Positions 1 to 9,559 of a stretch of DNA of 64,000 bases are shown piece after piece. Under the pieces are notes generated by a model. It had not been told where the DNA came from, searched no databases, and worked only from the letters and a program-made list of their open reading frames with translations. Positions within the stretch are counted from its first letter, which is position 1. Every line of letters begins with the position of its first letter. The translations under genes were made by a program, and so were the position numbers. This DNA comes from Bradyrhizobium sp. SZCCT0231 (GTDB taxonomy: Bacteria; Pseudomonadota; Alphaproteobacteria; Rhizobiales; Xanthobacteraceae): contig NZ_JAFCKP010000005.1 of the NCBI RefSeq assembly GCF_018130245.1, forward strand, positions 62,001-126,000. The letters are read 5' to 3'.

Positions 1-1
1 G

Positions 2-2833
2 TTTCAGCTCGTCACCGACACCATCCGCCGCTTCCGCATGGGCTATGTCGCCGAGTTCGGCGCGCCCGAGCGCGACGATGCGCTGTACGAGGCCGTCAGC
101 GAGGGCCGCCGCCACCCGGGCATGGAGCACTGGCTGCCGCTGTTCCAGGACCGGATGGACACGCTTTTCGACTATCTGCAAGGCGCGACCGTTGCGATCG
201 AGCCGCAGGCCGAGGACGCCGTGCGCGAGCGTTTCAAGCAGATCCTCGACTATTACGAAGCCCGTCGCGAGGCGATGGAGCATCCCGGCGGCGGCGCGAT
301 CTACAAGCCGCTGCCGCCTGACCGGCTGTATCTGACCGACGCGGAATGGGCAAAGCGTCTTGGCGAGATCCCGCTGGCCCGGCTGACGCCGTTCTCGGTG
401 CCGACCGACGGAACGAGCGTCGTCGACGCCGGCGCGCGCAAGGGCCGCGACTTTGCGCCGGAACGCAACGACACCAATGTCAACGTGTTCGAGTCCGTGG
501 TCAGCCACGTCATGGCGCTGCAGGCGCAACGCAAGAAGGTCGTGATCGCGCTGTGGACCGAAGGCTCGCGCGACCGCATGACCTCGATGCTGCGCGACCA
601 CAAGCTCGCCCATACCACCAGCGTCAACAGCTGGCGGACGGTGCAGGCGACCCCGCGCAACGAGACCATGCTCGCCGTGCTTGGCCTCGAAAGCGGCTTC
701 GAGACCGACGAGATCGCGCTCATCAGCGAGCAGGATATTCTGGGCGACCGCCTGGTGCGGCCGCGCAAAGCCAGCCGCAAGCTCGACAATTTCATCTCGG
801 AGGTGACGAGCCTTGCCGCCGGCGACATCGTCGTCCATGTCGAGCACGGCATCGGCCGCTTCATCGGGCTGCAGACGCTCGACGTTGCCGGCGCGCCGCA
901 TGACTGCCTCGAGCTGCATTATGCCGCCGAGACAAAGCTGTTCCTGCCGGTCGAGAACATCGAGCTCTTGTCCCGCTACGGCTCCGACCAGACCACGGTC
1001 GAGCTCGACCGTCTGGGTGGCTCGGGCTGGCAGACCCGCAAGGCCAAGCTCAAGAACCGCATTCGCGAGATCGCGGGCGAGCTGATCAAGATCGCGGCCG
1101 AACGCATGCTGCACGAGGCGCCGAAATTGCCGGTGCAGCAGGGCCTCTATGACGAGTTCTGCGCGCGCTTCCCCTATGACGAGACCGAGGACCAGCTAGG
1201 GGCGATCGAGTCCACGCTGAAGGACCTCGAAAAGGGCCGGCCCATGGACCGGCTGATCTGCGGCGATGTCGGTTTCGGCAAGACGGAGGTCGCGCTGCGC
1301 GCCGCCTTCGCGGTCGCGCTCGAGGGCAAGCAGGTTGCGGTCGTGGTGCCGACCACGCTGCTGGCCCGCCAGCACGCCAAATCCTTCAGCGAGCGCTTCA
1401 AGGGCTTTCCGGTGAACGTGGCGCAGGCCTCGCGCCTGATCCCGACCAAGGAGCTGAACCAGGTCAAGAGGGGGCTCACCGATGGCTCCGTCGACATCGT
1501 CGTCGGCACCCACGCGCTGCTCGGCAAGGCGATCAAGTTCCGCGACCTTGGCCTGCTCATCGTCGATGAGGAGCAGCACTTCGGCGTCAGCCACAAGGAG
1601 CGGCTGAAGGCACTGCGCGCCGAGGTGCACGTGCTGACGCTGTCGGCGACGCCGATCCCGCGCACGCTGCAGCTGGCGCTGACCGGCGTCCGCGAGCTCT
1701 CGATCATCGCATCGCCCCCGGTCGATCGCCTCGCGGTGCGCACCTTCGTCGCGCCGCACGATCCCTTGATGATCCGCGAGGCGCTCTTGCGCGAGCGCTA
1801 TCGCGGCGGCCAGGCGTTCTACGTGGTGCCGCGCATCGACGACCTCGCCGAGGTCAAGGATTTCCTCGACAAGAACGTCCCGGAGATGAAGGTCGCGGTC
1901 GCGCACGGCCAGATGCCGCCCGCCGTGATCGAGGACATCATGACCGCGTTCTACGACGGCAAGTTCGACATCCTCTTGTCGACCACCATCGTGGAGTCCG
2001 GCCTCGACATCCCCAACGCCAACACGCTGATCGTGCACCGTGCCGACATGTTCGGCCTTGCCCAGCTCTATCAGCTCCGCGGCCGCGTCGGCCGCTCCAA
2101 GCTGCGCGCCTATGCGTTGTTCACGCTGCCGGCGCAGCAGAAGATCACCGCGCAGGCCGAGCGCCGGCTCACCGTGCTGCAATCGCTGGAGACGCTGGGC
2201 GCCGGCTTCCAGCTCGCCTCGCACGACCTCGACATCCGCGGCGCCGGCAATCTGCTCGGCGAGGAGCAGTCCGGCCACATCAAGGAGGTCGGCTTCGAGC
2301 TCTATCAATCGATGCTGGAGGAGGCGATCGTCAACCTCAAGGCCGGCGTCTCCGAGCCCGCCGCCGACCGCTGGTCGCCGTCGATCACCATCGGCATGCC
2401 CGTGCTCATTCCGGAGGACTATGTCGGCGATCTCTCGGTGCGGCTGTCGCTGTACCGGCGCCTTGCCGATCTCGACACCGAGGAGGAGATCGAGAATTTC
2501 GGCGCCGAGATGCGCGACCGCTTCGGCGTGCTGCCGGACGAGGTGCGCTATCTGTTCAAGGTCGCCGCGATCAAGGCGTTCTGCCGCAGGGCCAATGTCG
2601 AGAAGATCGACGCCGGCCCGAAGGGCGCCGTCATCGTCTTCCGCGATAATTCCTTCGCCTATCCCGACCGCCTCGTCACCTTCATCCGCAGCCACGGCCA
2701 GGCCGCCAAGGTGCGGCCCGACATGAAGGTGGTGTTCCTGCAGGACTGGGAGACGCCCGAAGAGCGTCTCGCCGGCACGACCGAGATCATGCGGCAGCTG
2801 GCACAGCTCGCCGAGAGCAAGAAGGCGGCGTAA
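2..2833 (+). CDS. mfd: Transcription-repair coupling factor Mfd (5' partial)
   Basis: Mfd removes RNA polymerase stalled at DNA lesions and recruits UvrA to the site. The open frame runs in from the window edge (frame begins at base 2), so about 230 N-terminal residues of a usual ~1170 are missing, including most of the UvrB-like module. Visible in order: the RNA-polymerase-interacting CarD-like domain (VVHVEHGIGRF near base 830), the translocase with Walker A GDVGFGKTE (near 1262) and the DEEQ helicase box (near 1569), the RecG-like motor half with GRVGRS (near 2080), and the C-terminal TRCF domain to the stop. The family assignment is firm. The start codon lies outside the window. Confidence 0.97.
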   Translation, partial: FQLVTDTIRRFRMGYVAEFGAPERDDALYEAVSEGRRHPGMEHWLPLFQDRMDTLFDYLQGATVAIEPQAEDAVRERFKQILDYYEARREAMEHPGGGAIYKPLPPDRLYLTDAEWAKRLGEIPLARLTPFSVPTDGTSVVDAGARKGRDFAPERNDTNVNVFESVVSHVMALQAQRKKVVIALWTEGSRDRMTSMLRDHKLAHTTSVNSWRTVQATPRNETMLAVLGLESGFETDEIALISEQDILGDRLVRPRKASRKLDNFISEVTSLAAGDIVVHVEHGIGRFIGLQTLDVAGAPHDCLELHYAAETKLFLPVENIELLSRYGSDQTTVELDRLGGSGWQTRKAKLKNRIREIAGELIKIAAERMLHEAPKLPVQQGLYDEFCARFPYDETEDQLGAIESTLKDLEKGRPMDRLICGDVGFGKTEVALRAAFAVALEGKQVAVVVPTTLLARQHAKSFSERFKGFPVNVAQASRLIPTKELNQVKRGLTDGSVDIVVGTHALLGKAIKFRDLGLLIVDEEQHFGVSHKERLKALRAEVHVLTLSATPIPRTLQLALTGVRELSIIASPPVDRLAVRTFVAPHDPLMIREALLRERYRGGQAFYVVPRIDDLAEVKDFLDKNVPEMKVAVAHGQMPPAVIEDIMTAFYDGKFDILLSTTIVESGLDIPNANTLIVHRADMFGLAQLYQLRGRVGRSKLRAYALFTLPAQQKITAQAERRLTVLQSLETLGAGFQLASHDLDIRGAGNLLGEEQSGHIKEVGFELYQSMLEEAIVNLKAGVSEPAADRWSPSITIGMPVLIPEDYVGDLSVRLSLYRRLADLDTEEEIENFGAEMRDRFGVLPDEVRYLFKVAAIKAFCRRANVEKIDAGPKGAVIVFRDNSFAYPDRLVTFIRSHGQAAKVRPDMKVVFLQDWETPEERLAGTTEIMRQLAQLAESKKAA

Positions 2834-2840
2834 GGGACTA

Positions 2841-2894
2841 CCTTCGGCCGGAGGCGGCGCAGCGCGAACGGTGCGCCGCACCTCAGTCCGAAGG
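2841..2894 (+). terminator. Hairpin downstream of mfd
   Basis: CCTTCGG and CCGAAGG (7 bp, perfect) enclose a second GC-rich pairing of about 9 bp with a small bulge (GGCGGCGCA against TGCGCCGC). It starts 7 bases after the mfd stop. No T-run follows, so it may act as a 3'-end stabiliser or a Rho-linked end rather than an intrinsic terminator. Confidence 0.4.
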
Positions 2895-3082
2895 GGCGAC
2901 AGATCGCCACTTGCGAAATGTCTAAAGAATAGCCATGTTCAACCCTTCGAGTTTCGGCCGAACGACTTGGCCTCGCCGCTGCTAGCGCGCCTGACTGACG
3001 ACCCTCCCTCCAGATCTCGAATCCGCTGACCGCACGCGTGCGTGCGATTCTGAAGACTTATCTATCTCAAAGGACGCTCCCC

Positions 3083-3292
3083 ATGACGACGGGAACTGTG
3101 AAGTGGTTCAACAGCCAAAAGGGTTTCGGCTTCATTCAGCCGGACCAAGGAGGTCAGGATGTTTTCGTTCATATCAGCGCGGTTGAACGCGCCGGCATGA
3201 ATTCCCTCAACGAGGGTCAGAAGGTTTCTTTCGACGTCGTTGCAGACCGCCGGACCGGCAAGTCTGCTGCAGACAATCTGCGCGCAGCGTAA
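3083..3292 (+). CDS. cspA: Cold-shock domain protein (CspA family)
   Basis: A 69-residue single cold-shock domain that binds single-stranded RNA and DNA as an RNA chaperone. RNP1 (KGFGFIQP) and RNP2 (DVFVHIS) are both present, and the length is the family norm. The start [10 protein letters not shown] is chosen over an in-frame ATG 45 bases upstream because all family members begin at this point. The roughly 190-base untranslated stretch after the mfd hairpin could hold the long structured leader typical of cold-shock genes; I did not resolve its fold. The next gene is a membrane-lipid desaturase, so the pair may both serve cold adaptation. That link is an inference. Confidence 0.93.
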   Translation: MTTGTVKWFNSQKGFGFIQPDQGGQDVFVHISAVERAGMNSLNEGQKVSFDVVADRRTGKSAADNLRAA

Positions 3293-3356
3293 GCTGCCGC
3301 AGCCGGTGCTTGTCGCTTTGACCACGGATGTATTGGCAGAGCTTCAGGTTCTTGCG

Positions 3357-3389
3357 ACCCGCGACTGGTTTACCGGCCGCGGGTTTTTG
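3357..3389 (+). terminator. Intrinsic terminator after cspA
   Basis: ACCCGCG (3357-3363) pairs with CGCGGGT (3378-3384) and is followed at once by TTTTTG. It lies 65 bases after the cspA stop and 43 bases before the desaturase start, so the two genes are probably separate transcripts. Confidence 0.6.
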
Positions 3390-3431
3390 CATGCGCGGTG
3401 GTCCGCCCATCGAAACAGCTGAGGTTCGAGC

Positions 3432-4604
3432 GTGTCCGTGAATGTCGAGTCAGATCAGGAACATGACGACGTCATGTATCCGCAAGTGCTGCCATTTGTG
3501 TTGATCCATGCAGGCTGCGCCGCGGCGGTCTGGTCGGGCATCTCGTGGCAAGCCGTCGCAATCTGCATTGTTCTGTATTGGTTGCGCATGTTTGCGATCA
3601 CGGCCGGATATCATCGGTACTTTTCGCATCGGGCTTACGCGACAAGCCGGGTGTTTCAATTCGTCCTTGCCTTCCTTGCCCAGAGCAGCGCTCAGAAAAG
3701 CGTTCTTTGGTGGGCTGCCAAACATCGCCATCATCATCTGCACTCGGATACGGCGCAGGATGTGCATTCGCCCCGGCACAAGGGCTTCTTGTACAGCCAT
3801 GTCGGTTGGATATTCTATCGGCAGCACGACGGGACCGACCTGGTGAAGGTGTCGGATCTGGCATCGTATCCCGAGTTGATGTGGCTGCACAGACTGGAGC
3901 TCTTGCCGGCGGTCGTGCTCGCGGGCCTCTGCTTCCTCATCGGCGGGTGGTCGGGACTCGTGGTCGGATTCCTCTGGAGCACCGTGGTTCTGTATCACGC
4001 CACGTTCTGCATCAACTCGCTCGCACATGTTCATGGACGCAAACGGTACGTGACGGGCGATGATTCTCGAAACAACTGGCTGCTCGCTTTCCTGACGATG
4101 GGTGAGGGGTGGCACAACAATCACCACGCCTACCAGGCCAGCGCTCGGCAGGGCTTCTACTGGTATGAAATCGATCTGACCTATTATGTTCTGGTGGCGA
4201 TGTCCTGGCTCGGAATAGTCTGGGATTTGAAGACGCCGCCCAGGCAGGTTCTGCGCAATGAGCATCGGCTGGGATCGCGCGTGGTCAGGCAAGCGGCCGA
4301 GCAGCTTGCCGCTCGCTTCAATCCCGAACACATCGCGTCGGCGATCAAGACATCGATTCACGAGACTGAATTGTCGCTGCGGGACGCACTCCTTCTGTTG
4401 CAGCAGCGTGCCGACTCGCGTCTGTCCAGCGTGCCAACTCGCGACCAGCTGCTGGCTGAAGCGCAGCGCATGTTCGCGAAGACGATCTCCTTGGAGGACA
4501 TTGTCGACCGCGCCCACGAACTCCTGAGCGACTCCGTTGGCTTTCTCCTGGCCACTCCCGCCCAGCCGGTCAACGCTGAATCGACCACGAATAGCGGCGT
4601 TTAG
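3432..4604 (+). CDS. Delta-9 acyl-CoA/acyl-lipid fatty acid desaturase
   Basis: An integral-membrane di-iron desaturase of the stearoyl-CoA desaturase type, which puts a cis double bond into acyl chains and so adjusts membrane fluidity. All three histidine boxes are present: HRYFSH (near residue 61), HRHHH (near 98) and HNNHH (near 230), among four hydrophobic segments. The start is GTG. The last ~100 residues (from about 290) form a hydrophilic helical extension that goes beyond the catalytic core and looks dispensable for catalysis. It lies just after a cold-shock gene on the same strand. Confidence 0.9.
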   Translation: MSVNVESDQEHDDVMYPQVLPFVLIHAGCAAAVWSGISWQAVAICIVLYWLRMFAITAGYHRYFSHRAYATSRVFQFVLAFLAQSSAQKSVLWWAAKHRHHHLHSDTAQDVHSPRHKGFLYSHVGWIFYRQHDGTDLVKVSDLASYPELMWLHRLELLPAVVLAGLCFLIGGWSGLVVGFLWSTVVLYHATFCINSLAHVHGRKRYVTGDDSRNNWLLAFLTMGEGWHNNHHAYQASARQGFYWYEIDLTYYVLVAMSWLGIVWDLKTPPRQVLRNEHRLGSRVVRQAAEQLAARFNPEHIASAIKTSIHETELSLRDALLLLQQRADSRLSSVPTRDQLLAEAQRMFAKTISLEDIVDRAHELLSDSVGFLLATPAQPVNAESTTNSGV

Positions 4605-4641
4605 CGCAATGATCCCCCAAGGGGGAAAGTTGGCGGGACGA

Positions 4642-5886
4642 CTAGGATGCCGCCCGCGACGCATCCGCCGACAGCCGCGCCAGCAATGACCTTGCCGTAT
4701 CCGACGGCGACAGCGAGTCCACGCTGACCACGGGATCGCTGCGCATCTCGTGCTTGCCGTTGGACGTGTGCCGCATCACCGCGGACAGGCGGCGCGCGAT
4801 CATGTGCGCTGTGCGGAAGTCGGTCTCCGCGAACACCACGATGACGGAGCCGTCCTTCTGCGCCGCACCAAAATCCATCTGCCGCATCAGGCGGCTGAGG
4901 ATGCGTGCGGCGTCGAGCTGGGCGCGGGGATTGTTGGGATCGAAGGCGAAGCGCGCCACCGACAGGCCGCCGCCGCGGGCCAGCGTCTGCTCGACCGCCT
5001 TGGCAAAATCCCGGGCAAAGGCTTCCGTCGTGAGCAGGCCGCTGCGCGGATCGAGCCAGCCCCCGGCATCGATCGAGCGCAGCGTGCGGCTCAGCTGCGC
5101 TTCCATCGCGTGCTGGCGGATCAAGGGAAGTGCATTGGCGGCGACCTTGGCCGGCTCGCCCTGGATCAGCTCGAGATTGGGCAGGTCGTAGGCCTGCGTG
5201 AGCTGATGCGCGGTGACGATCACAGGCAGGTTGCGGAATCGGGTGTCCTCCGTGAGCACCGTGAGGAAGGCATCGGTCACGCGCGCGGTAAAACCTTCGG
5301 CGAGCACGACGCCGTCGAGGTCGCGGGTGTTGAGGTGCTTGGCGGCGGCCTCGATCGAGAGCGCGCCGACCACGCCGACCCGTTCACCGAGCGCGACGGA
5401 GAGCGCGGGGTAGGCCGCGCCGCGACCGATCAGCAGCACGGTGGCGTCGCGTGCGGGATCGCCCTCCGGCAGCGCGACCTTCGCTTCAGGCAGCCGGCGC
5501 AGCACCGTTGCATGCAGCGTGCGAATGCGTAGCGCGGCACGCAGCCGCGCGATCAGGCGGTCGGGATTGCCGCCGCGCGAGGAGAAGGGCAGGGCGTTGT
5601 GCGGCAGCATGCCCGCCGCATCCAGGGTCACGAAGGGAAGGTAGGGCGATTGATCGGCAATCTTCTTTGCGAGCGCCGCCACATGCGGCTCGTCTCCGGC
5701 GTGCATCGCAGCGAGAACCGCGGCCGGCTGCACCGCTTCGACCGCGCGCGCCGCGCTGGCCCAATCGGTGTCGACCACGGGAAAGAGCCGGGCCTCGTCC
5801 AGCGCCGCCACGAAGGCGGGGCGGTGGGAATCGGACACAAACAGGATCGGGCCCGCCTGGGACATCAAAAGACTCAAATCACGCAA
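4642..5886 (-). CDS. Receiver-like / degenerate GGDEF protein
   Basis: A 414-residue cytoplasmic protein with the architecture of PleD-type diguanylate cyclases: two Rossmann-like receiver segments (about 10-125 and 145-250) followed by a GGDEF-like fold (about 275-400, starting DPRSGLLTTEAF, which resembles the usual D-x-LTGL entry). The active-site GG(D/E)EF loop is absent: the place where it should be reads AQKDGSVIVVF, and the receiver phospho-acceptor pockets are poor. It is therefore unlikely to make c-di-GMP and may be a sensor or scaffold. A start at residue 8 (MSQAG) is also possible. It converges with the desaturase gene, with a CCCCC-AA-GGGGG hairpin between them. Confidence 0.7.
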   Translation of the reverse strand: MRDLSLLMSQAGPILFVSDSHRPAFVAALDEARLFPVVDTDWASAARAVEAVQPAAVLAAMHAGDEPHVAALAKKIADQSPYLPFVTLDAAGMLPHNALPFSSRGGNPDRLIARLRAALRIRTLHATVLRRLPEAKVALPEGDPARDATVLLIGRGAAYPALSVALGERVGVVGALSIEAAAKHLNTRDLDGVVLAEGFTARVTDAFLTVLTEDTRFRNLPVIVTAHQLTQAYDLPNLELIQGEPAKVAANALPLIRQHAMEAQLSRTLRSIDAGGWLDPRSGLLTTEAFARDFAKAVEQTLARGGGLSVARFAFDPNNPRAQLDAARILSRLMRQMDFGAAQKDGSVIVVFAETDFRTAHMIARRLSAVMRHTSNGKHEMRSDPVVSVDSLSPSDTARSLLARLSADASRAAS

Positions 5887-5950
5887 CAGATGCCGCGCAA
5901 TCTAGTTTGGCCGCCTTAATGCTGCGTCAACGCAAGCGTTGAAACTGTGC

Positions 5951-7453
5951 CTAGGCCGCCCCGGAGCGGTCGCGAAAAGCCTCGACCATCAGGGGGTTAA
6001 GCCCGAGCTCGCTGAGCGCCTCGCGGGCGCGGGCATTGTCCTGGGCCCGTCCTGCCAGCCGGTGACCCGAGAGGCGGTCGGGCAGCGCCGTGAGCAGGGC
6101 GCCCTGGCCGAGCCGGCGCGCCCATTCCTGGAGATCGTTGGAGAGAAAGCGGTAGCCGCCGACGGCCATGATGCCGGAGGGCGGCGCGGTGATGCAGATC
6201 GCGCCGCTTGGGCGGTCGAGCCGTGCCGCATAGCCGGTGTCGACATAGTCGCGCGGCGGCTGCGCCGTCAGCGTCTCCCCGACCGGCTGCGGCGGGGCAT
6301 AGGCTGCGATCGGCACCATCGCCCCGCGCAGGCCGAGCGTGCCCTTCGGCGTCAGCAGGATCTCGCCGGCAATCGAGGAGCCGGCCTGCTCGCGCGGCGC
6401 GCCATGCGGTCCCGGCATCACCGGCACCGGCATGCCGTCCTCGCCGCGGCGGGCGCCGAACAGTCCGGCCTCGCCGAACAGATAGACGTCGGTCAGCGGC
6501 GCATGCGGCGCGATCCAGGCATCGCTCGCCGCGACCTGCTCCGGCGCGCGCCACAGGCCGATGACGTTGCGTAAGCTGGGCATACGCGCCGCGAGATCGG
6601 AATCGCCGAGGCGCAAGGCAAGCTGCGCCGGCGCGATCAGCACCTCGCATTCGTGCGCGTTGATCTGCTGCTCCAGCACGTCGTTCTCGAACGGGTGATG
6701 CAGCGCCAGCGTGCCGCCCGAGAGCAGCCACACCGCCAGCGAGGAGGCGAGGCCCGCAAACGACATCGGCGTGAATGCCGCCATCACGGTTGCGCCCTGC
6801 TTGATGTCGGCTTCGAGCGACATCGCGAGGCCACCGGCGATCAGGCTGAAGTGAGGCCGCGGCACCGGCCGAAAGCCTTCGGCGGTGACGTCGAAGGAGA
6901 TCATCGCCGCCTTTCGGCCGTCCTGGATCACGGCGCGCGTGGTGCCGGGCGGACGGGCCAGGACGTCGTCGAGCGAGGCCATGCCCTCGGGCAGGTCGCC
7001 TCCGAAGCCGTAGACATGACGGATCGAGAAGGCTTCGGCGGCGGCGTGCATCGCGAGGTCGGCATAGCCGACGCCGTCGACCGTGCTCATGGTGACGATG
7101 GCGCGCGCCGCGGTGCGGTTGAGCGCCGCGGTCAGCTCCGCATGCCGCCACAGCAGCGGCAGCACGGCGACGACGAGGCCGGCACGATGGGCGGCGAGCA
7201 CGGTCAGCACGAACTCGACCGTGTTGGGCAACTGGATCGCAATGACGGAATTGGCCGGCAGGCCCGATTCGACGAAATGGGCCGACAGTGCCTCGATGGC
7301 CGTGTCAGCCTCGGCATAGGTCATCCGCCGCGGCTGGTGCCCGGTGATGCGCGCCTTGTTGAGGGGATCGAGCAGAGCGGTTGCGTGCGGCTGCCGGATC
7401 AGCGTGCGCTGAAACAGTGTGTCGAGCGTCGGCGATACGGCTGGCTGGTTCAC
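5951..7453 (-). CDS. Degenerate class I adenylate-forming (acyl-CoA synthetase-like) protein
   Basis: 500 residues with the overall fold order of AMP-dependent synthetases: an N-terminal entry (PRRMTYAEADTAIEALSAHF, IQLPNTVEFV) and a mid-domain with a DVYLFGEAGLFG element where YGxTE is expected. Key catalytic motifs are eroded. The Gly/Ser/Thr-rich P-loop is replaced by MISFDVTAEGFRPVPR, the TGD motif reads TGY, and the C-terminal lysine region is short. It starts only 4 bases after the stop of the upstream peptide-binding protein gene on the same strand, so the two are probably translated together. The family is clear; the activity is doubtful. Confidence 0.75.
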   Translation of the reverse strand: MNQPAVSPTLDTLFQRTLIRQPHATALLDPLNKARITGHQPRRMTYAEADTAIEALSAHFVESGLPANSVIAIQLPNTVEFVLTVLAAHRAGLVVAVLPLLWRHAELTAALNRTAARAIVTMSTVDGVGYADLAMHAAAEAFSIRHVYGFGGDLPEGMASLDDVLARPPGTTRAVIQDGRKAAMISFDVTAEGFRPVPRPHFSLIAGGLAMSLEADIKQGATVMAAFTPMSFAGLASSLAVWLLSGGTLALHHPFENDVLEQQINAHECEVLIAPAQLALRLGDSDLAARMPSLRNVIGLWRAPEQVAASDAWIAPHAPLTDVYLFGEAGLFGARRGEDGMPVPVMPGPHGAPREQAGSSIAGEILLTPKGTLGLRGAMVPIAAYAPPQPVGETLTAQPPRDYVDTGYAARLDRPSGAICITAPPSGIMAVGGYRFLSNDLQEWARRLGQGALLTALPDRLSGHRLAGRAQDNARAREALSELGLNPLMVEAFRDRSGAA

Positions 7454-7457
7454 GGCG

Positions 7458-9299
7458 TCACTTTGCTTGATGAGCTTGCGGCGGCCCCTTCGACCACCAG
7501 GTCTCCGGCAAATAGCCTGAGAGCGAGGTGGCCTTGGGCCGTTCTATCCGATTCCAGCGCGCGATCCATTGCTCGGATACGTTAAACAGCGGGATTGTGT
7601 AGAAGCCTGCGATCAGGGCGCGATCGAGCGCGCGCACCGCCGACACGAAATCCGTGTGTTCACGGGCCTCCAGCAGGGCGGCGATCATGGCATCGACCGC
7701 GGGATCCCTGGCGCCCATGTAGTTGCGGGTGCCCGGATTGTCCGCGGCCGCGCTGCCCCAATAGAAATATTGCTCGTTGCCGGGCGACAGCGACTGGTCC
7801 CAGCGGTTCTGGATCATGTCGAACTCGTAAGCGAGCCGGCGCTGGTCGAACTGCACGGGATCGACCGAGCGCACGGTCGGCTCGATGCCGGCGCGTTTGA
7901 GGTCGCGCTGGAACGCAAGCGCGATGCGCTCCTGGTCGCGGGTCGTGACCATGATCTCGAAGGTGAAGGGCGCCTTGGTCGTGCGGTTGCGCAGCACCGT
8001 GCCGTCGAGATCGTAGCCGGCCTCCGACAACAGCTTCAGCGCGGCGCGCAGCGTCGTGCGGTCGCGGCCTGATCCGTCGGTTAGCGGCAGGCGGTAGCTG
8101 CCCTCCAGGATGTCGGGCGGGATCTGCGCGGCGAATGGTTTCAATAGCTCGCGCTCGCGCGCATCCGCAGGCCTGCCATAGGCCGACAGCTCGGAGCCGG
8201 CGAAATAGCCGGCGACGCGCGAATAGAGCCCGAAGAAATAGTTGCGGTTGACCAGCTCGAAATCGAACAGCAGCGTCAGGGCCTGCCGCACCCGGACGTC
8301 GGCGAAGACCGGACGGCGCGTGTTGAACACCAGGAATTCGGACGGCTGCGGCACGCCGGGCTTGACGGTGTCGCGGATCACCTCGCCGCTTCTGGCGGCC
8401 GGAAAATCGTAGCCGTCGTGCCAGCGCAAGGGCTCGTGCTCGACGCGGAAATCGTAGAGGCCGCGCTTGAAGGCTTCGAACTGGCCGTTGGCCTCGCGAA
8501 AATAATCGAGCCGGATCTCGTCGAAATTGTAGAGCCCGCGATTGATGGCGAGGTCGCGGCCCCAGTAATCGGGATTGCGCGTGAGCGTCACGCTGGCGCC
8601 AGGCTTCACCGCCGTGACGCGGTAGGGGCCCGAGCCGACCGGGCTCGTCAGCGTCGTCTCCTCGAAGGTCGCAACGTCGATCGCGTGCTTCGGCAGGATC
8701 GGCATCAGGCCGAGGATCAGCGGCAGCTCCCGGTCGTTGGCCCCGGTCAGGTCGAAGCGGACGGTGAGGGGATCGGGCGCCTCGGCCTTTGCGACCTTGG
8801 CGTAATATTGCCGGTGATTGGGACGGCCGTGGTCGCGCAGCAGCTGCCAGGAGAACAGCACGTCGTCGGCCGCTACCTGCTTGCCGTCGGAGAAGCGGGC
8901 GCGGGGATCGAGACGGAAGGTGACGAAGCTTCGCTCGTCATTGGTTTCGACGGACCTGGCGAGCAGGCCATAGAGCGTGAACGGCTCGTCCTGGCCGCGG
9001 GCCAGCAGGCTCTCGACCACGTAGCTGCGGACCGGCTGCACCGCCAATCCCTTCACGATGAAGGGATTGAGGCTGTCGAAGGTGCCGAGAATGCCCCAGG
9101 TCAGGCGGCCGCCCTTGGGGGCATCCGGGTTGGCGTAGGGCATGTGGGTGAAATCGGCAGCCATGGCCGGCTTGCCGTGCATGGCAATGGCATGGGCCTC
9201 CTCGGCCCGGGCGCCTGCCGAAAGTCCGGTAGCCACAGCAAGGGCGAGGGCGCAGAGGCGGACACCGGGGCCCTCGAGAAGGCGCAGGAACATGAACAT
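7458..9299 (-). CDS. Periplasmic oligopeptide-binding protein, family 5 (YejA-like)
   Basis: A 613-residue substrate-binding protein of an ABC importer, exported by a Sec signal peptide (hydrophobic core before GARAEE). The mature N-terminus carries the YejA-type hallmark PYANPDAPKGG, and the body has the family-5 signature ...SPVGSGPYRV. The start is set at MFMFLRLL rather than 81 bases upstream, because this puts the signal peptide at the N-terminus; the second ATG (9293) is also possible. No permease or ATPase genes adjoin it, so it probably works with a transporter encoded elsewhere. The downstream neighbour is the degenerate adenylate-forming gene. Confidence 0.88.
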   Translation of the reverse strand: MFMFLRLLEGPGVRLCALALAVATGLSAGARAEEAHAIAMHGKPAMAADFTHMPYANPDAPKGGRLTWGILGTFDSLNPFIVKGLAVQPVRSYVVESLLARGQDEPFTLYGLLARSVETNDERSFVTFRLDPRARFSDGKQVAADDVLFSWQLLRDHGRPNHRQYYAKVAKAEAPDPLTVRFDLTGANDRELPLILGLMPILPKHAIDVATFEETTLTSPVGSGPYRVTAVKPGASVTLTRNPDYWGRDLAINRGLYNFDEIRLDYFREANGQFEAFKRGLYDFRVEHEPLRWHDGYDFPAARSGEVIRDTVKPGVPQPSEFLVFNTRRPVFADVRVRQALTLLFDFELVNRNYFFGLYSRVAGYFAGSELSAYGRPADARERELLKPFAAQIPPDILEGSYRLPLTDGSGRDRTTLRAALKLLSEAGYDLDGTVLRNRTTKAPFTFEIMVTTRDQERIALAFQRDLKRAGIEPTVRSVDPVQFDQRRLAYEFDMIQNRWDQSLSPGNEQYFYWGSAAADNPGTRNYMGARDPAVDAMIAALLEAREHTDFVSAVRALDRALIAGFYTIPLFNVSEQWIARWNRIERPKATSLSGYLPETWWSKGPPQAHQAK

Positions 9300-9559
9300 C
9301 GGCACACGGTGATTCGAGGACCGGCGGGCCTGAATCCTATCACAGGGAATTTCACTGGGCGCAGCTGGGGATGTGGTCAAAGACGCTTGTCGGCATTGAT
9401 CTTTTCGTCGGCCACGCTAAGAAGGCACCCAATCGCGCAAGAGCGTCGAGCCCGTCACTTATCCGCCTCAATTGACGGGGAGAGAGCCGCGCCCAAGGCG
9501 GCCAGGTTCGGCGCTTCGGAGCGGTTCGGGCACTTCCCGTTCAGAAAGGGTTTTCCGCA

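Noticed and set aside
1196-2881. A 561-codon frame on the minus strand inside mfd
   Set aside because: It mirrors the codons of mfd; its protein is low-complexity and has no family likeness. High GC content gives long antisense frames throughout the window.
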